NCBI RefSeq assembly: GCF_040676675.1
Contig: NZ_JBFAPK010000013.1
Coordinates: 113,238-177,237, forward strand
Length of the DNA: 64,000 bases
Direction of reading: 5' to 3'
Origin: JBFAPK01 sp040676675
Lineage (GTDB): Bacteria; Actinomycetota; Actinomycetes; Mycobacteriales; Micromonosporaceae
A program made the position numbers and the translations under genes. How positions within the stretch are numbered: the first letter of the stretch is position 1; each line of letters begins with the position of its first letter. This document shows positions 7,838 through 15,611 of the stretch, in pieces. The notes under the pieces were generated by a model, which had not been told where the DNA came from, made no database searches, and was given only the letters and a program-made list of their open reading frames with translations.

Positions 7838-8878
7838 ATGCGACCCACGAGGTCCCAGCTCCGCAGCATCGCGCTCACCTTCCTGGCCGGCACGCTCGTC
7901 GCCGGCTCGCTGGCCGGCGCCCCCTCGGCCAGCGCGGCCCCCGCCGCGTCCCCCGAGGCCGCGATGTCGCTGGCCGACACGCTCGGCGCGACCTCCGCCG
8001 GTGCGTACCAGGACGAGAACGGCAAGATGGTCGTCACCGTCACCGACGAGGCCAGCGCCCGCAAGGTACGCGCCGCCGGCGCGACCCCGAAGCTCGTCGC
8101 CCGCGGGCTCGACAAGCTCAACCAGGTGACCGCCGCGCTGGAGAAGTCGGCGAAGATCCCCGGCACCGCGTGGTACGTCGACCCGGTGAGCAACCAGGTC
8201 GTCGTCGACGTGGACAGCACCATCACCGGCGCCAAGCTGGACCGGGTCAAGAGCGCGGTCGCGGCCTTCGGCGGCGCGGTCCGGATCCAGCCGACCCCGG
8301 GCACGCTGAGCACCACGATCTCCGGTGGTAACGCGATCTACACCGGCGGCGGGCGCTGCTCGCTCGGCTTCAACGTCCGCAGCGGCAGCACCTACTACTT
8401 CCTGACCGCGGGTCACTGCACCAACATCGGTTCGAGCTGGTCCGCCAGCTCCGGCGGCTCGTCGATCGGTACCCGGGCCGGCTCCAGCTTCCCGGGCAAC
8501 GACTACGGCATCGTCCGCTACAGCATCGGCCAGCAGCCGGGCGACGTGTACCTCTACAACGGCACCTACCGGGACATCACCGGCGCCTCCACCCCCGCGG
8601 TGAACGCCACCGTCCAGCGCAGCGGCAGCACCACCGGCCTGCGCAGCGGCCGGGTGACCGCGCTGAACGCGACCGTGAACTACGCCGAGGGCAGCGTCTC
8701 CGGCCTGATCCGCACCACCGTCTGCGCCGAGCCGGGCGACAGCGGCGGCTCGCTCTTCAGCGGCAACACCGCCCACGGCCTCACCTCGGGCGGCAGCGGC
8801 AACTGCTCCTCGGGTGGCGTCACCTACTTCCAGCCCGTCGTCGAGGCGCTCAACGCCTACGGCGTGAGCATCTACTGA
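7838..8878 (+). CDS. Secreted S1 family serine protease (streptogrisin/alpha-lytic type)
   Basis: 346 residues from the ATG at 7838 (GGGAGG upstream). A Sec signal ends near ASA-AP (residues 31-35). A pro-region (about 36-160) probably acts as a folding chaperone; it is shorter than in some streptogrisins. The mature chymotrypsin-like domain begins near ISGGNAIYTGG. The triad is His193 (LTAGHC), Asp222 (GNDYGIV) and Ser302 (GDSGGSLF); Cys174/194 and Cys296/323 are positioned for disulfides. The enzyme would be released outside the cell and degrade proteins. A strong hairpin terminator follows the stop. Confidence 0.93.
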   Translation: MRPTRSQLRSIALTFLAGTLVAGSLAGAPSASAAPAASPEAAMSLADTLGATSAGAYQDENGKMVVTVTDEASARKVRAAGATPKLVARGLDKLNQVTAALEKSAKIPGTAWYVDPVSNQVVVDVDSTITGAKLDRVKSAVAAFGGAVRIQPTPGTLSTTISGGNAIYTGGGRCSLGFNVRSGSTYYFLTAGHCTNIGSSWSASSGGSSIGTRAGSSFPGNDYGIVRYSIGQQPGDVYLYNGTYRDITGASTPAVNATVQRSGSTTGLRSGRVTALNATVNYAEGSVSGLIRTTVCAEPGDSGGSLFSGNTAHGLTSGGSGNCSSGGVTYFQPVVEALNAYGVSIY

Positions 8879-8893
8879 CGCGACCGCACCGAA

Positions 8894-8921
8894 CGAGCCG
8901 CCGGGTCTTCCCGGCGGCTCG
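8894..8921 (+). terminator. Rho-independent-like hairpin after the protease gene
   Basis: Perfect 12-base arms CGAGCCGCCGGG and CCCGGCGGCTCG with a TCTT loop, 15 bp after the stop codon. There is no U-tract, as usual in actinomycetes. Confidence 0.8.
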
Positions 8922-8990
8922 TCCGTCTGTACGTCGCCGGACCCGGCCCGCCCGCGCCGCCCGGTCCGGCGCCGGCGGCGGTACCCGCGT

Positions 8991-9818
8991 TCACGGGCCC
9001 GGTGTCCGGCCCAGGCGCAGCCCGAGCACGACCACCAGCGGCCAGAGCGTCATCGCCCCGACCGCCGCGGTCTCCGGCAGGCCGGGTCGGGCGTGGGTGA
9101 CCAGTTCCACCACGAACCAGGCCACCAGCCCGACGCTGACCGCCGAGGCCACCAGCCCCACCCAGGGACGCAGCGGCCAGGGCGCCCCCTCGGTTTCCGG
9201 CCCGGAAAGCGCCCCGCTCCCGGGGAGCGCCGCCGGCCCGGGAAGCGCGCCGAACTCGGGGAGCGTCGCCGGCCGGGGGAGCGTTGCTGGGGCGGGTGGT
9301 GCGCCGGGCCGGGACCGGGCCGCCGCGGCGGCGGTGCGGCGCGGCTGCCACCAGGCCCGCGCCGGTCCGACCGGGTCCCGCGCCGGCCGGACCGTGACCG
9401 CGCGCCGGCCCGGCCCCCGCCGTCCGGCGAGCGCGGGCCAGCAGGTGAAGGTACCGAAGGCGAGCCCGGCCACCACCGCGTGCGAGTTCGTCCCATGCCC
9501 GTCGGCCTGCGGAAACGCCGCCACCAGCGCGGTCGCCACGCCGCCGAGCCCGAGCAGGAACCGGCCGGGCGGCGCGACGGCACGCAGCCCGAGCGCGGTG
9601 ACCGAGTGCGCCAGACCGAGCAGCACCACCGCGGTGGTCATCACCCACCGGTCGGTCGCGCCGTGCGCCGCGAGGGCGCTGAGCGTACTGGTCAGCGGGT
9701 CGTACCCGTCCGCCGGTTGGCGGGACGCGGCGACCGTGACCCCGGTGGCCAGCACCACCGGTGCGATCACCGCCGAGACGATGGTCCACCACGGCACCGG
9801 CGGCATCCCAGACCGCAT
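8991..9818 (-). CDS. DUF998 family membrane protein with a low-complexity insert
   Basis: 275 residues. Membrane helices are seen at about 10-32, 58-78, 85-105, 112-130, 215-238 and 250-270. The pattern and the motifs DPLTSTLSALAAHG and HSVTALGLRAV fit DUF998, a family of integral membrane proteins of unknown function. Between the fourth and fifth helices an insert (about 150-205) is rich in Pro, Ala, Gly and Leu and is encoded by degenerate repeats of about 27 bp containing GGGAGCG. An internal Met at position 5 is an alternative start. Convergent with the protease gene. Confidence 0.75.
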   Translation of the reverse strand: MRSGMPPVPWWTIVSAVIAPVVLATGVTVAASRQPADGYDPLTSTLSALAAHGATDRWVMTTAVVLLGLAHSVTALGLRAVAPPGRFLLGLGGVATALVAAFPQADGHGTNSHAVVAGLAFGTFTCWPALAGRRGPGRRAVTVRPARDPVGPARAWWQPRRTAAAAARSRPGAPPAPATLPRPATLPEFGALPGPAALPGSGALSGPETEGAPWPLRPWVGLVASAVSVGLVAWFVVELVTHARPGLPETAAVGAMTLWPLVVVLGLRLGRTPGP

Positions 9819-9977
9819 TCCACCAGGTTAGTGCCGATTTGCCCGGCATTGGGCCGGGGCTGCCCGAAGACCCCCGGCGGCTGTCCACTTCTCACCTTGC
9901 CGGGCGCATATCGGTCCGGGCGAAGATTCCCTCCGACGCGGTACCGTGTCGTCCGCTCGTCAATCACGGGGGTCTCT

Positions 9978-10442
9978 GTGCGGAATCAGCGCCGCGTCCG
10001 AATCGCGATCACGGGAATGTTGGGCGCGCTCGCGCTGGGCAGCCTCGGGTGCGGCGTGGTGGGCCGGCTCGTACCGCAGCGCGGGGCCGGTCCGGCGCCC
10101 GCGCCCGCCACCTCGTCGTACTCCCTGCCGCCGACGTACAACTCGAACGCGAGCGGTGAGGTCGTCGGCACCAACTGCCACTACGACCAGGGCAGCAAGC
10201 AGATCAGGTACGACCTGTCGATCCAGAACTCCTCGTCGGAGCTGACCTTCAAGTACAGCATCTACGTGCGGTTCTCGGGCGGGGACACCCCGTTCTCCGA
10301 CGACCTCTTCGGCAACCAGTCGCTGGACGTCACGGTCGGCCCGGGGATGGAGCGCAAGCTCACGGTGACCCAGGGATACAACCTGACCAAGCGCACCTAC
10401 ATCGGCTGCAACGTCCAGAGCGCCAGCAAGATCAAGGTCTGA
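9978..10442 (+). CDS. Putative secreted lipoprotein
   Basis: 154 residues from a GTG after GGGGG. Arg-rich N-terminus, hydrophobic core (about 9-22) and Cys25 in GSLGCG. The residue at -3 is Ser, so the lipobox is not ideal. A Pro/Ala/Ser linker (about 38-55) leads to a beta-rich domain (60-154) with two Cys (GTNCHYD and IGCNVQ) likely to pair. The domain resembles small immunoglobulin-like FxLYD modules in its spacing (conversion of a charged NSSSELTFKYSIYVRF strand to TVGPGMERKL), but I cannot assign a family. Probably anchored on the outer face of the membrane. Confidence 0.7.
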   Translation: MRNQRRVRIAITGMLGALALGSLGCGVVGRLVPQRGAGPAPAPATSSYSLPPTYNSNASGEVVGTNCHYDQGSKQIRYDLSIQNSSSELTFKYSIYVRFSGGDTPFSDDLFGNQSLDVTVGPGMERKLTVTQGYNLTKRTYIGCNVQSASKIKV

Positions 10443-10444
10443 CT

Positions 10445-10489
10445 CCGGCGCGTGGTCCGGGACGCGGCCCGCGCCCCGGACCGCGCCGG
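10445..10489. terminator. Bidirectional hairpin between convergent genes
   Basis: Arms CCGGCGCGTGGTCCGGG (10445-10461) and CCCGGACCGCGCCGG (10475-10489) pair with bulges, between the convergent lipoprotein and GDSL genes. Confidence 0.6.
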
Positions 10490-10509
10490 TCATCGGGCGG
10501 AGCGTTCCG

Positions 10510-11637
10510 TCACCGGGCGGACCAGCGCTGCGCCCCGGCGCCGGTGCAGCCGTAGAGCTGGACCCGGGTGCCGTTGCCGGTCGCGCCGCCGGCCGCCTCG
10601 ACGCACTTCCCGGAGGCCGGCACCACTATCGACCCGTCGGCCCGGAACGCGAAGCGCTGCGCCCCGGTGCCGTTGCAGGTCCAGATCTGGATGGTGGTCC
10701 CGTCGGCGGTGCCGCTGGACGCCACGTCCAGGCAACGGTCGCCGTAGACGCGTAGCTCGCCGGCGGCGGTACGGGTCCAGCGCTGGTTGGCGCCGCCGTG
10801 GCAGTCCCAGATGATCGCCGGTGTGCCGGCCGTGGTGGCCGCCCCGGAGACGTCGAGGCAGCGGCCGGACTGCGAGTTGGCCAGCCCGACCGCGGTGCCG
10901 ATCGGCGCCACGCCCGGCGGGATGAGGCTGGCCGGTACGGCCTGCAACGCGCCGAACCACCGGGCGCCCATCTTGTCGTAGCCGCCCGCGTTCGGGTGCA
11001 CCCCGTCGGCGAGGTCGGCGGTGGTCAGCGCGGCGTGCATGTCGACCAGGTGCGTCCGCGCGCCCTTGCCGGCCACGATGCCCGGGATGGCCGCGTTGTA
11101 CGCCCGGACCCGCGCCTCCAGCGTCGGATCCGACTCCGGCGTGATCGTGGCGACGAAGAGTTCCACCGCGGGCGCGTTCGACCGGATCTTGTCGATGAGG
11201 GCGGAGAGGCGGGCCGGGGCGTTCGCCACGTCGTAGTTCTGGTTCATGTCGTTGGTGCCGATGTGCAGCAGCACCGTGTGCGGGTTGCTCGCCCGCAGCC
11301 AGCTGACGATGTTGGCGTCGATCTGGTCGATCCGCCAACCGGAGTGCCCCTCGTGATCGTGGTCGCCCAGGCTCGCCGGCCCGTTGACCCCCGAGCCGAC
11401 GAAGTCGACGGTGTACCCGCCGGCGACGGCCCGGCGCCACAGCTCGATGCGGTACCCGCCGGGCACGTTGAAGCCGTCGGTGATCGAGTCGCCGAGCGGC
11501 ATGACGCGTACCCCGCCGTTGGACTCCGCGGCCCGGGCCGGCGCGGCCTGGACCAGCGCCATCCCGGCCGCGAGGGCGAGCCCGAGCGCGCCGGCGGCGA
11601 GCGGCCTCAGCCGCCGCCGCTGTGCCTTCCATCGCAT
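10510..11637 (-). CDS. Secreted SGNH/GDSL hydrolase with C-terminal ricin-type lectin domain
   Basis: 375 residues from the ATG at 11637 (AAGGA upstream). Sec signal about 1-36 ending ARA-AE. The SGNH domain (about 43-235) shows block I GDSITDG (Ser51), block III GTNDM and block V DGVHPN with the Asp/His pair, so it should be an esterase or lipase acting on acetylated polysaccharide or a lipid. A ricin B-type carbohydrate-binding domain (about 245-375) has three repeats ending NQRW, AQRFAF and AQRW and paired Cys in each. The combination suggests an extracellular carbohydrate esterase. Convergent with the upstream lipoprotein gene. Confidence 0.9.
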   Translation of the reverse strand: MRWKAQRRRLRPLAAGALGLALAAGMALVQAAPARAAESNGGVRVMPLGDSITDGFNVPGGYRIELWRRAVAGGYTVDFVGSGVNGPASLGDHDHEGHSGWRIDQIDANIVSWLRASNPHTVLLHIGTNDMNQNYDVANAPARLSALIDKIRSNAPAVELFVATITPESDPTLEARVRAYNAAIPGIVAGKGARTHLVDMHAALTTADLADGVHPNAGGYDKMGARWFGALQAVPASLIPPGVAPIGTAVGLANSQSGRCLDVSGAATTAGTPAIIWDCHGGANQRWTRTAAGELRVYGDRCLDVASSGTADGTTIQIWTCNGTGAQRFAFRADGSIVVPASGKCVEAAGGATGNGTRVQLYGCTGAGAQRWSAR

Positions 11638-11879
11638 GGTTGATCCTTCCGTCGGTGCCGGCCGCGGGACGGTTCCGCGCGGCGCCGGTGGCGGCGGCGG
11701 AGCGGCCGACTGAATCGAGGATCGGCGATGCGATCGGCGCCGGGTGAGGTCAGCGGGCCGGTGGAGCGGGCGAGCGCCCCGCTCACTGCGCCGAGCGGTC
11801 CGCCGCCACCCGACCGGGCCGACGCCGGCGGGTACGGCCGGCCCGGGTCGCGTGACCCCGGCCGGCCGCGGGCCCGCCG

Positions 11880-12536
11880 TCAGTGACAGAGACCGATGGC
11901 ATGGGCGAAGCTGACCCGGGTGGTGTAGTCGATCGGCCAGTTCTCCCAGGGCCCGACGCAGAAGCTGTACTCGAACTGGTTGTCCCAGGTCTCGACGTAG
12001 ACCAGGACCGTGGTGTCGCTGGCGCAGTGGCGGTACCAGCCCCAGCCGTCGAGGGTGTAGTAGCCGCAGGGCAGCCGCGCGTCGGACGCCGCACCCCCGC
12101 CGGCCACGTCGGTGTCGTCCGCGCCGGCGCGAACGCCGCCGGGCCCGGTGGGGCACGGCAGGCTGGTTCCCGGCTGGATCGTCAGCAGGGGAGCCACCCG
12201 GAACGCCTCCGGAACGAGGGCGCGCCCGACGCAGAGGCGCAGTTGCGCGCCCGCGCTGTTGGTCAGCGATGCCTGGCATCCGGCGACCGGCTGGTTGTCG
12301 TACGAGGCGACCTGCCCGCGCAGCTGGGCCAGCTGCGGGGCGCAGGTGGCGACGTCGAAGACCTGGGTGGTGCCGGTGAAGTACGGGTTCTCGAAGAGGA
12401 CGAGCTGGCCCCGCGCCTCGGGTGCCGCGCCCGTGCGGGTCGCGTCGGCGGGTGCGGCGCTCGCGGGGGTCGCCCAGAGCGCGGCGAGCGCCAGCAGGAT
12501 CGGCAGTACGACGAGCGAGAGTCTCTTCCTGGACAA
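11880..12536 (-). CDS. Secreted crystallin-like protein with a Cys-rich DUF6355-like C-terminus
   Basis: 218 residues from a TTG at 12536, chosen because GGAGGGAG lies nine bases before it and a complete Sec signal follows (about 1-28, ending ASA-AP). Residues about 43-130 begin QLVLFENPYFTGTTQVF, the pattern of beta/gamma-crystallin and peptidase-inhibitor I36 modules. Residues about 155-218 contain CGYYTLDGWGWYRHC, SFCVGPWENW and IGLC, which resemble DUF6355, a small secreted family of unknown role; this assignment is tentative. The two parts are joined by a Gly/Ala/Asp-rich linker. Transcribed in the same direction as the GDSL hydrolase, 242 bp apart; that gap shows no gene. Confidence 0.72.
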   Translation of the reverse strand: MSRKRLSLVVLPILLALAALWATPASAAPADATRTGAAPEARGQLVLFENPYFTGTTQVFDVATCAPQLAQLRGQVASYDNQPVAGCQASLTNSAGAQLRLCVGRALVPEAFRVAPLLTIQPGTSLPCPTGPGGVRAGADDTDVAGGGAASDARLPCGYYTLDGWGWYRHCASDTTVLVYVETWDNQFEYSFCVGPWENWPIDYTTRVSFAHAIGLCH

Positions 12537-12601
12537 GGTGCTTCTCCCTCCGCACCCGCAGGCGAAACGGGTGCCACGGGTCCAAGGGGTAGCACGCGGG
12601 A

Positions 12602-12634
12602 ATTGTTCGGAATCGGCGTCCGCGGCTGAACAAT
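12602..12634. promoter_or_regulatory. Spaced inverted repeat in the gap before aspS
   Basis: ATTGTTC (12602-12608) and GAACAAT (12628-12634) form a 7-base inverted repeat with a 19-base spacer in the 240-bp gap between the divergent crystallin-like and aspS genes. It may be an operator of the secreted-protein gene. Nothing else is seen in this gap. Confidence 0.35.
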
Positions 12635-12776
12635 CAATTCGCGGACAACGTCGCCGGTCGATCCCGCCGATGGGCGTGGCCCGGATCGGCCGCCGGCACC
12701 GAACCCGGCACCCCGGGCGCCCCGCCGGCCCTGACAGAATGCTGGGGCAACCCGTACACGTGAGGAGACGCCTGTC

Positions 12777-14585
12777 GTGATCCGTACCCATGACGCCGGG
12801 AGCCTGCGCGCGACGCACGCCGGTAGCTCGGTGACCCTCGCCGGCTGGGTGGCCCGCAGGCGGGACCACGGCGGCGTGATCTTCGTGGACCTGCGGGACG
12901 CCTCGGGTGTGGTGCAGGTCGTGTTCCGCGAGGGCATGGAGTCGGCCCACGCGCTGCGCAACGAGTTCTGCGTCCTGGTCACCGGCGAGGTGACCCGCCG
13001 CCCGGAGGGCAACGAGAACCCCGAGCTCGCCACCGGCGAGATCGAGGTGACCGCGAGCCAGCTGGAGGTCCTCTCCGAGGCCGCGCCGCTGCCGCTGCCC
13101 GTGGACGACCAGGTGGAGGCCGGCGACGACCTGCGCCTCAAGTACCGCTACCTGGACCTGCGCCGCAGTAGCCCGGCCCGGGCGATGCGGCTGCGCTCGC
13201 GCGCCAACCAGCTCGCCCGCACCGTCCTGCACGACCGCGAGTTCGTCGAGGTGGAGACCCCGACGCTGACCCGGTCCACCCCCGAGGGGGCGCGCGACTT
13301 CCTGGTCCCGGTCCGCCTGCAGCCCGGCACCTGGTACGCGCTGCCGCAGTCGCCGCAGCTGTTCAAGCAGCTGCTGATGGTCGGTGGCCTGGAGCGCTAC
13401 TACCAGATCGCCCGCTGCTACCGGGACGAGGACTTCCGGGCCGACCGGCAGCCGGAGTTCACCCAGCTCGACATCGAGATGTCCTTCGTCACCCAGGACG
13501 ACGTGATCGAGCTGGGCGAGGCGATCGTCGGCACGCTCTGGCGGGAACTGGCCGGGTACGAGATCAGCACGCCGATCCCGCGGATCACCTGGCACGACGC
13601 GATGGCCCGGTACGGCTCGGACAAGCCCGACCTGCGCTACGGCGTGGAGCTGACCGACCTGACCGACTACCTGCGCGGCACCGAGTTCCGGGTCTTCGCC
13701 GGGGCGATCGACGCCGGTGGCTACGTCGGCGCGGTGGTGATGCCGGGCGGCGCGGCCCAGAGCCGCAAGGAGCTGGACGGCTGGCAGGACTGGGCCAAGG
13801 CCCGCGGCGCCCGCGGCCTCGCCTACGTGGTGCTCGACGCCGAGACGGGCGAGGCGCGCGGCCCGGTCGCGAAGAACCTCTCCGCCGCGCACCTCGCGGG
13901 GCTGGGCGACGCCGTCGGCGCCAAGCCCGGTGACGCCGTCTTCTTCGCCGCCTCGGCGCACGAGCGGGAGGCGCAGGAACTGCTCGGCGCGGCCCGGATC
14001 GAGATCGCCAGGCGGGCGGGGCTGGTCGACGAGAGCGCCTGGGCGTTCTGCTGGGTGGTCGACGCGCCGATGTTCGAGCGGACCGACGAGGGCGGCTGGA
14101 CCGCCGTGCACCACCCGTTCACCTCGCCGAACGGCGAGTGGGTGGACCGGTTCGAGGAGGCGCCGGACCGGGCCCTGGCGTACGCGTACGACATCGTCTG
14201 CAACGGCAACGAGATCGGCGGCGGCTCGATCCGTATCCACCGCGCCGACGTGCAGCGCCGCGTCTTCGACCTGCTCGGCATCACCCCCGACGAGGCGAAC
14301 GACAAGTTCGGCTTCCTGCTGGAGGCGTTCAAGTACGGCCCGCCGCCGCACGGCGGCATCGCGTTCGGCTGGGACCGGGTCTGCATGCTGCTGGCCGGCG
14401 CCGACTCGATCCGCGAGGTCATCGCGTTCCCGAAGACCCGCGGCGGGTTCGACCCGCTGACCGGCGCGCCGACGCCGATCACCGCCCAGCAGCGGACCGA
14501 GGCGGGCATCGACGCCAAGCCGAAGCCGCCGGCCCCGGCGCACACCGGCACCGCCGGCGTGGCCGCCCCGGTCGAGCCGTCCTGA
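12777..14585 (+). CDS. aspS: Aspartate--tRNA ligase
   Basis: 602 residues from a GTG with GAGGAG upstream. The bacterial-type class IIb layout is seen: N-terminal OB-fold anticodon domain (about 1-105, AGWVARRRDHGGVIFVDLRD), motif 1 (FVEVETPTLTRSTPEGARDF), motif 2 (CYRDEDFRADRQPEFTQLD), the bacterial GAD insertion domain (about 290-420) and motif 3 (GGIAFGWDRVCMLL). It attaches aspartate to tRNA in the cytoplasm; whether it also charges tRNA-Asn depends on the rest of the genome. A short Pro/Ala-rich tail (about 575-602) is extra to the core. Stands alone with a strong terminator behind it. Confidence 0.97.
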   Translation: MIRTHDAGSLRATHAGSSVTLAGWVARRRDHGGVIFVDLRDASGVVQVVFREGMESAHALRNEFCVLVTGEVTRRPEGNENPELATGEIEVTASQLEVLSEAAPLPLPVDDQVEAGDDLRLKYRYLDLRRSSPARAMRLRSRANQLARTVLHDREFVEVETPTLTRSTPEGARDFLVPVRLQPGTWYALPQSPQLFKQLLMVGGLERYYQIARCYRDEDFRADRQPEFTQLDIEMSFVTQDDVIELGEAIVGTLWRELAGYEISTPIPRITWHDAMARYGSDKPDLRYGVELTDLTDYLRGTEFRVFAGAIDAGGYVGAVVMPGGAAQSRKELDGWQDWAKARGARGLAYVVLDAETGEARGPVAKNLSAAHLAGLGDAVGAKPGDAVFFAASAHEREAQELLGAARIEIARRAGLVDESAWAFCWVVDAPMFERTDEGGWTAVHHPFTSPNGEWVDRFEEAPDRALAYAYDIVCNGNEIGGGSIRIHRADVQRRVFDLLGITPDEANDKFGFLLEAFKYGPPPHGGIAFGWDRVCMLLAGADSIREVIAFPKTRGGFDPLTGAPTPITAQQRTEAGIDAKPKPPAPAHTGTAGVAAPVEPS

Positions 14586-14595
14586 TCCGCCGTCC

Positions 14596-14629
14596 GAAAG
14601 GGCCCCTTCCCGCGGGAAGGGGCCCTTTC
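14596..14629 (+). terminator. Perfect 16-bp hairpin terminator after aspS
   Basis: GAAAGGGCCCCTTCCC and its exact complement are separated by GC; the left end of the stem supplies AAA and the right end TTT, so it may work in both directions. It lies 10 bp after the aspS stop. Confidence 0.88.
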
Positions 14630-14664
14630 CCGACCGTCGGCCCGGTGCCGGCAGAGGAGTGGGC

Positions 14665-15498
14665 ATGACCCTGGTGGTCGTCGGTGCGAGCGGGTACCTC
14701 GGCGGTGAGGTGTGCCGGCGTGCCCTCGCCGCCGGCCGGCCGGTCGTCGGGACGTACCACCGGGCGCCCGGCACCGTCGAGGGCGTGCGGTGGGAACGGC
14801 TGGACGTCCGCGACGCCGCCGCCGTGCGGGAGCTGGTCCGGGGCGCCGCCCCGGCGGCGGTGGTGAACTGCGCCTACCGCTACGACGGTTGGGACGCCAC
14901 CGCCGACGGGGCCGCCCACGTGGCGCTCGCCGCGGCCGAGGCCGGTGCCCGGCTGGTGCACCTCTCCAGCGACGCGCTGCACGGCGGCCGGCCGGAACCG
15001 TACGGCGACGACGAGGCGCCCACCCCGATCTTTCCGTACGGGGCCGCGAAGGCGGCGGCCGAGACGGCGGTACGGCTGGTCCATCCCGCCGCGGCGATCG
15101 TACGGACCTCGCTGATCATCGGTGACCGGCGCGCCAAGCAGGTGCGGCTCTGCCTCGACGTGCTGGCCGGTACGCCCGGCCTGGCGCTCTTCAGCGACGA
15201 GGTGCGCTGTCCGGTCTCGGTCCACGATGTCGCGGCGGCGGTGCTGGAACTGGTGGCGGGGGACTACGCCGGCACGCTCAACGTGGCCGGCCCGGAGGCG
15301 GTCAGCCGGGTCGAACTTGGCCGGCTGGTGGCCCGCCGCTACGGCCTCGACCCCGTCCGGCTGCGCGCGACGACCATAGCCGAGTCCGGCCATGTCCGCC
15401 CGGCCGAGGTACGACTCGACTCCGCCCGCGCCGCCGGCCTGCTGCGTACCCCGCTGCGCCCGATCGCCGAGGCCCTCGCCACCCGCCCGTCGATCTAG
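14665..15498 (+). CDS. NAD(P)-dependent sugar-nucleotide reductase-like protein (RmlD/SDR extended family)
   Basis: 277 residues from the ATG at 14665 (GAGGAG five bases before; a GTG at 14659 is possible). Rossmann motif VVGASGYLGGEV at the N-terminus, catalytic-type Ser pair in LVHLSSDALHGG, and YGAAK as the Tyr-x3-Lys pair, with SVHDVAAAVLELV and GTLNVAGPEAVS later. This is the order in dTDP-4-dehydrorhamnose reductase (RmlD), but no other sugar-nucleotide genes are nearby, so the substrate is open. Its last codons (Ser, Ile, TAG) lie inside a palindromic repeat element. Confidence 0.82.
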   Translation: MTLVVVGASGYLGGEVCRRALAAGRPVVGTYHRAPGTVEGVRWERLDVRDAAAVRELVRGAAPAAVVNCAYRYDGWDATADGAAHVALAAAEAGARLVHLSSDALHGGRPEPYGDDEAPTPIFPYGAAKAAAETAVRLVHPAAAIVRTSLIIGDRRAKQVRLCLDVLAGTPGLALFSDEVRCPVSVHDVAAAVLELVAGDYAGTLNVAGPEAVSRVELGRLVARRYGLDPVRLRATTIAESGHVRPAEVRLDSARAAGLLRTPLRPIAEALATRPSI

Positions 15499-15550
15499 GG
15501 CAAATCCCCGTGGTTTGATCTCCAATCACCACGATTTGCCCTAGATCGAC
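15489..15550. repeat. Palindromic repeat element A (nested stem-loop)
   Basis: Perfect 18-base outer arms GTCGATCTAGGGCAAATC (15489-15506) and its complement (15533-15550) enclose CCCGTGGTTTGATCTCC and AATCACCAC, which can form an inner stem (GTGGT/ACCAC). A near-identical element occurs at 32272-32329 and a weaker relative near 27438. It supplies the stop codon TAG of the upstream gene. Likely acts as a terminator; it has the look of an interspersed family. Confidence 0.85.
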
Positions 15551-15562
15551 GAGTGCGGTGGA

Positions 15563-15611
15563 TGCACAAGTATTGTGCATAGACTTTGTGCATAGTTATT
15601 GTGCATGTATG
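15563..15611 (+). promoter_or_regulatory. Operator array: three TTGTGCA repeats with a 13-bp period plus one inverted copy
   Basis: TTGTGCA at 15573, 15586 and 15599 (exact 13-bp spacing; units ATTGTGCATAGAC, TTTGTGCATAGTT, ATTGTGCATGTAT) and an inverted TGCACAA at 15563. TGCACAAGTATTGTGCA is a perfect palindrome. TAGACT (15580-15585) could be a -10 element. The last copy runs into the start codon of the ArsR-type regulator, so binding would block both transcription and translation start. Confidence 0.65.

Noticed and set aside
11880..14774. A 964-codon minus frame running through aspS into the crystallin-like gene
   Set aside because: Only the last 218 codons are real; the upstream part is a shadow of aspS. 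The TTG at 12536 with its ribosome site and signal peptide marks the true start.
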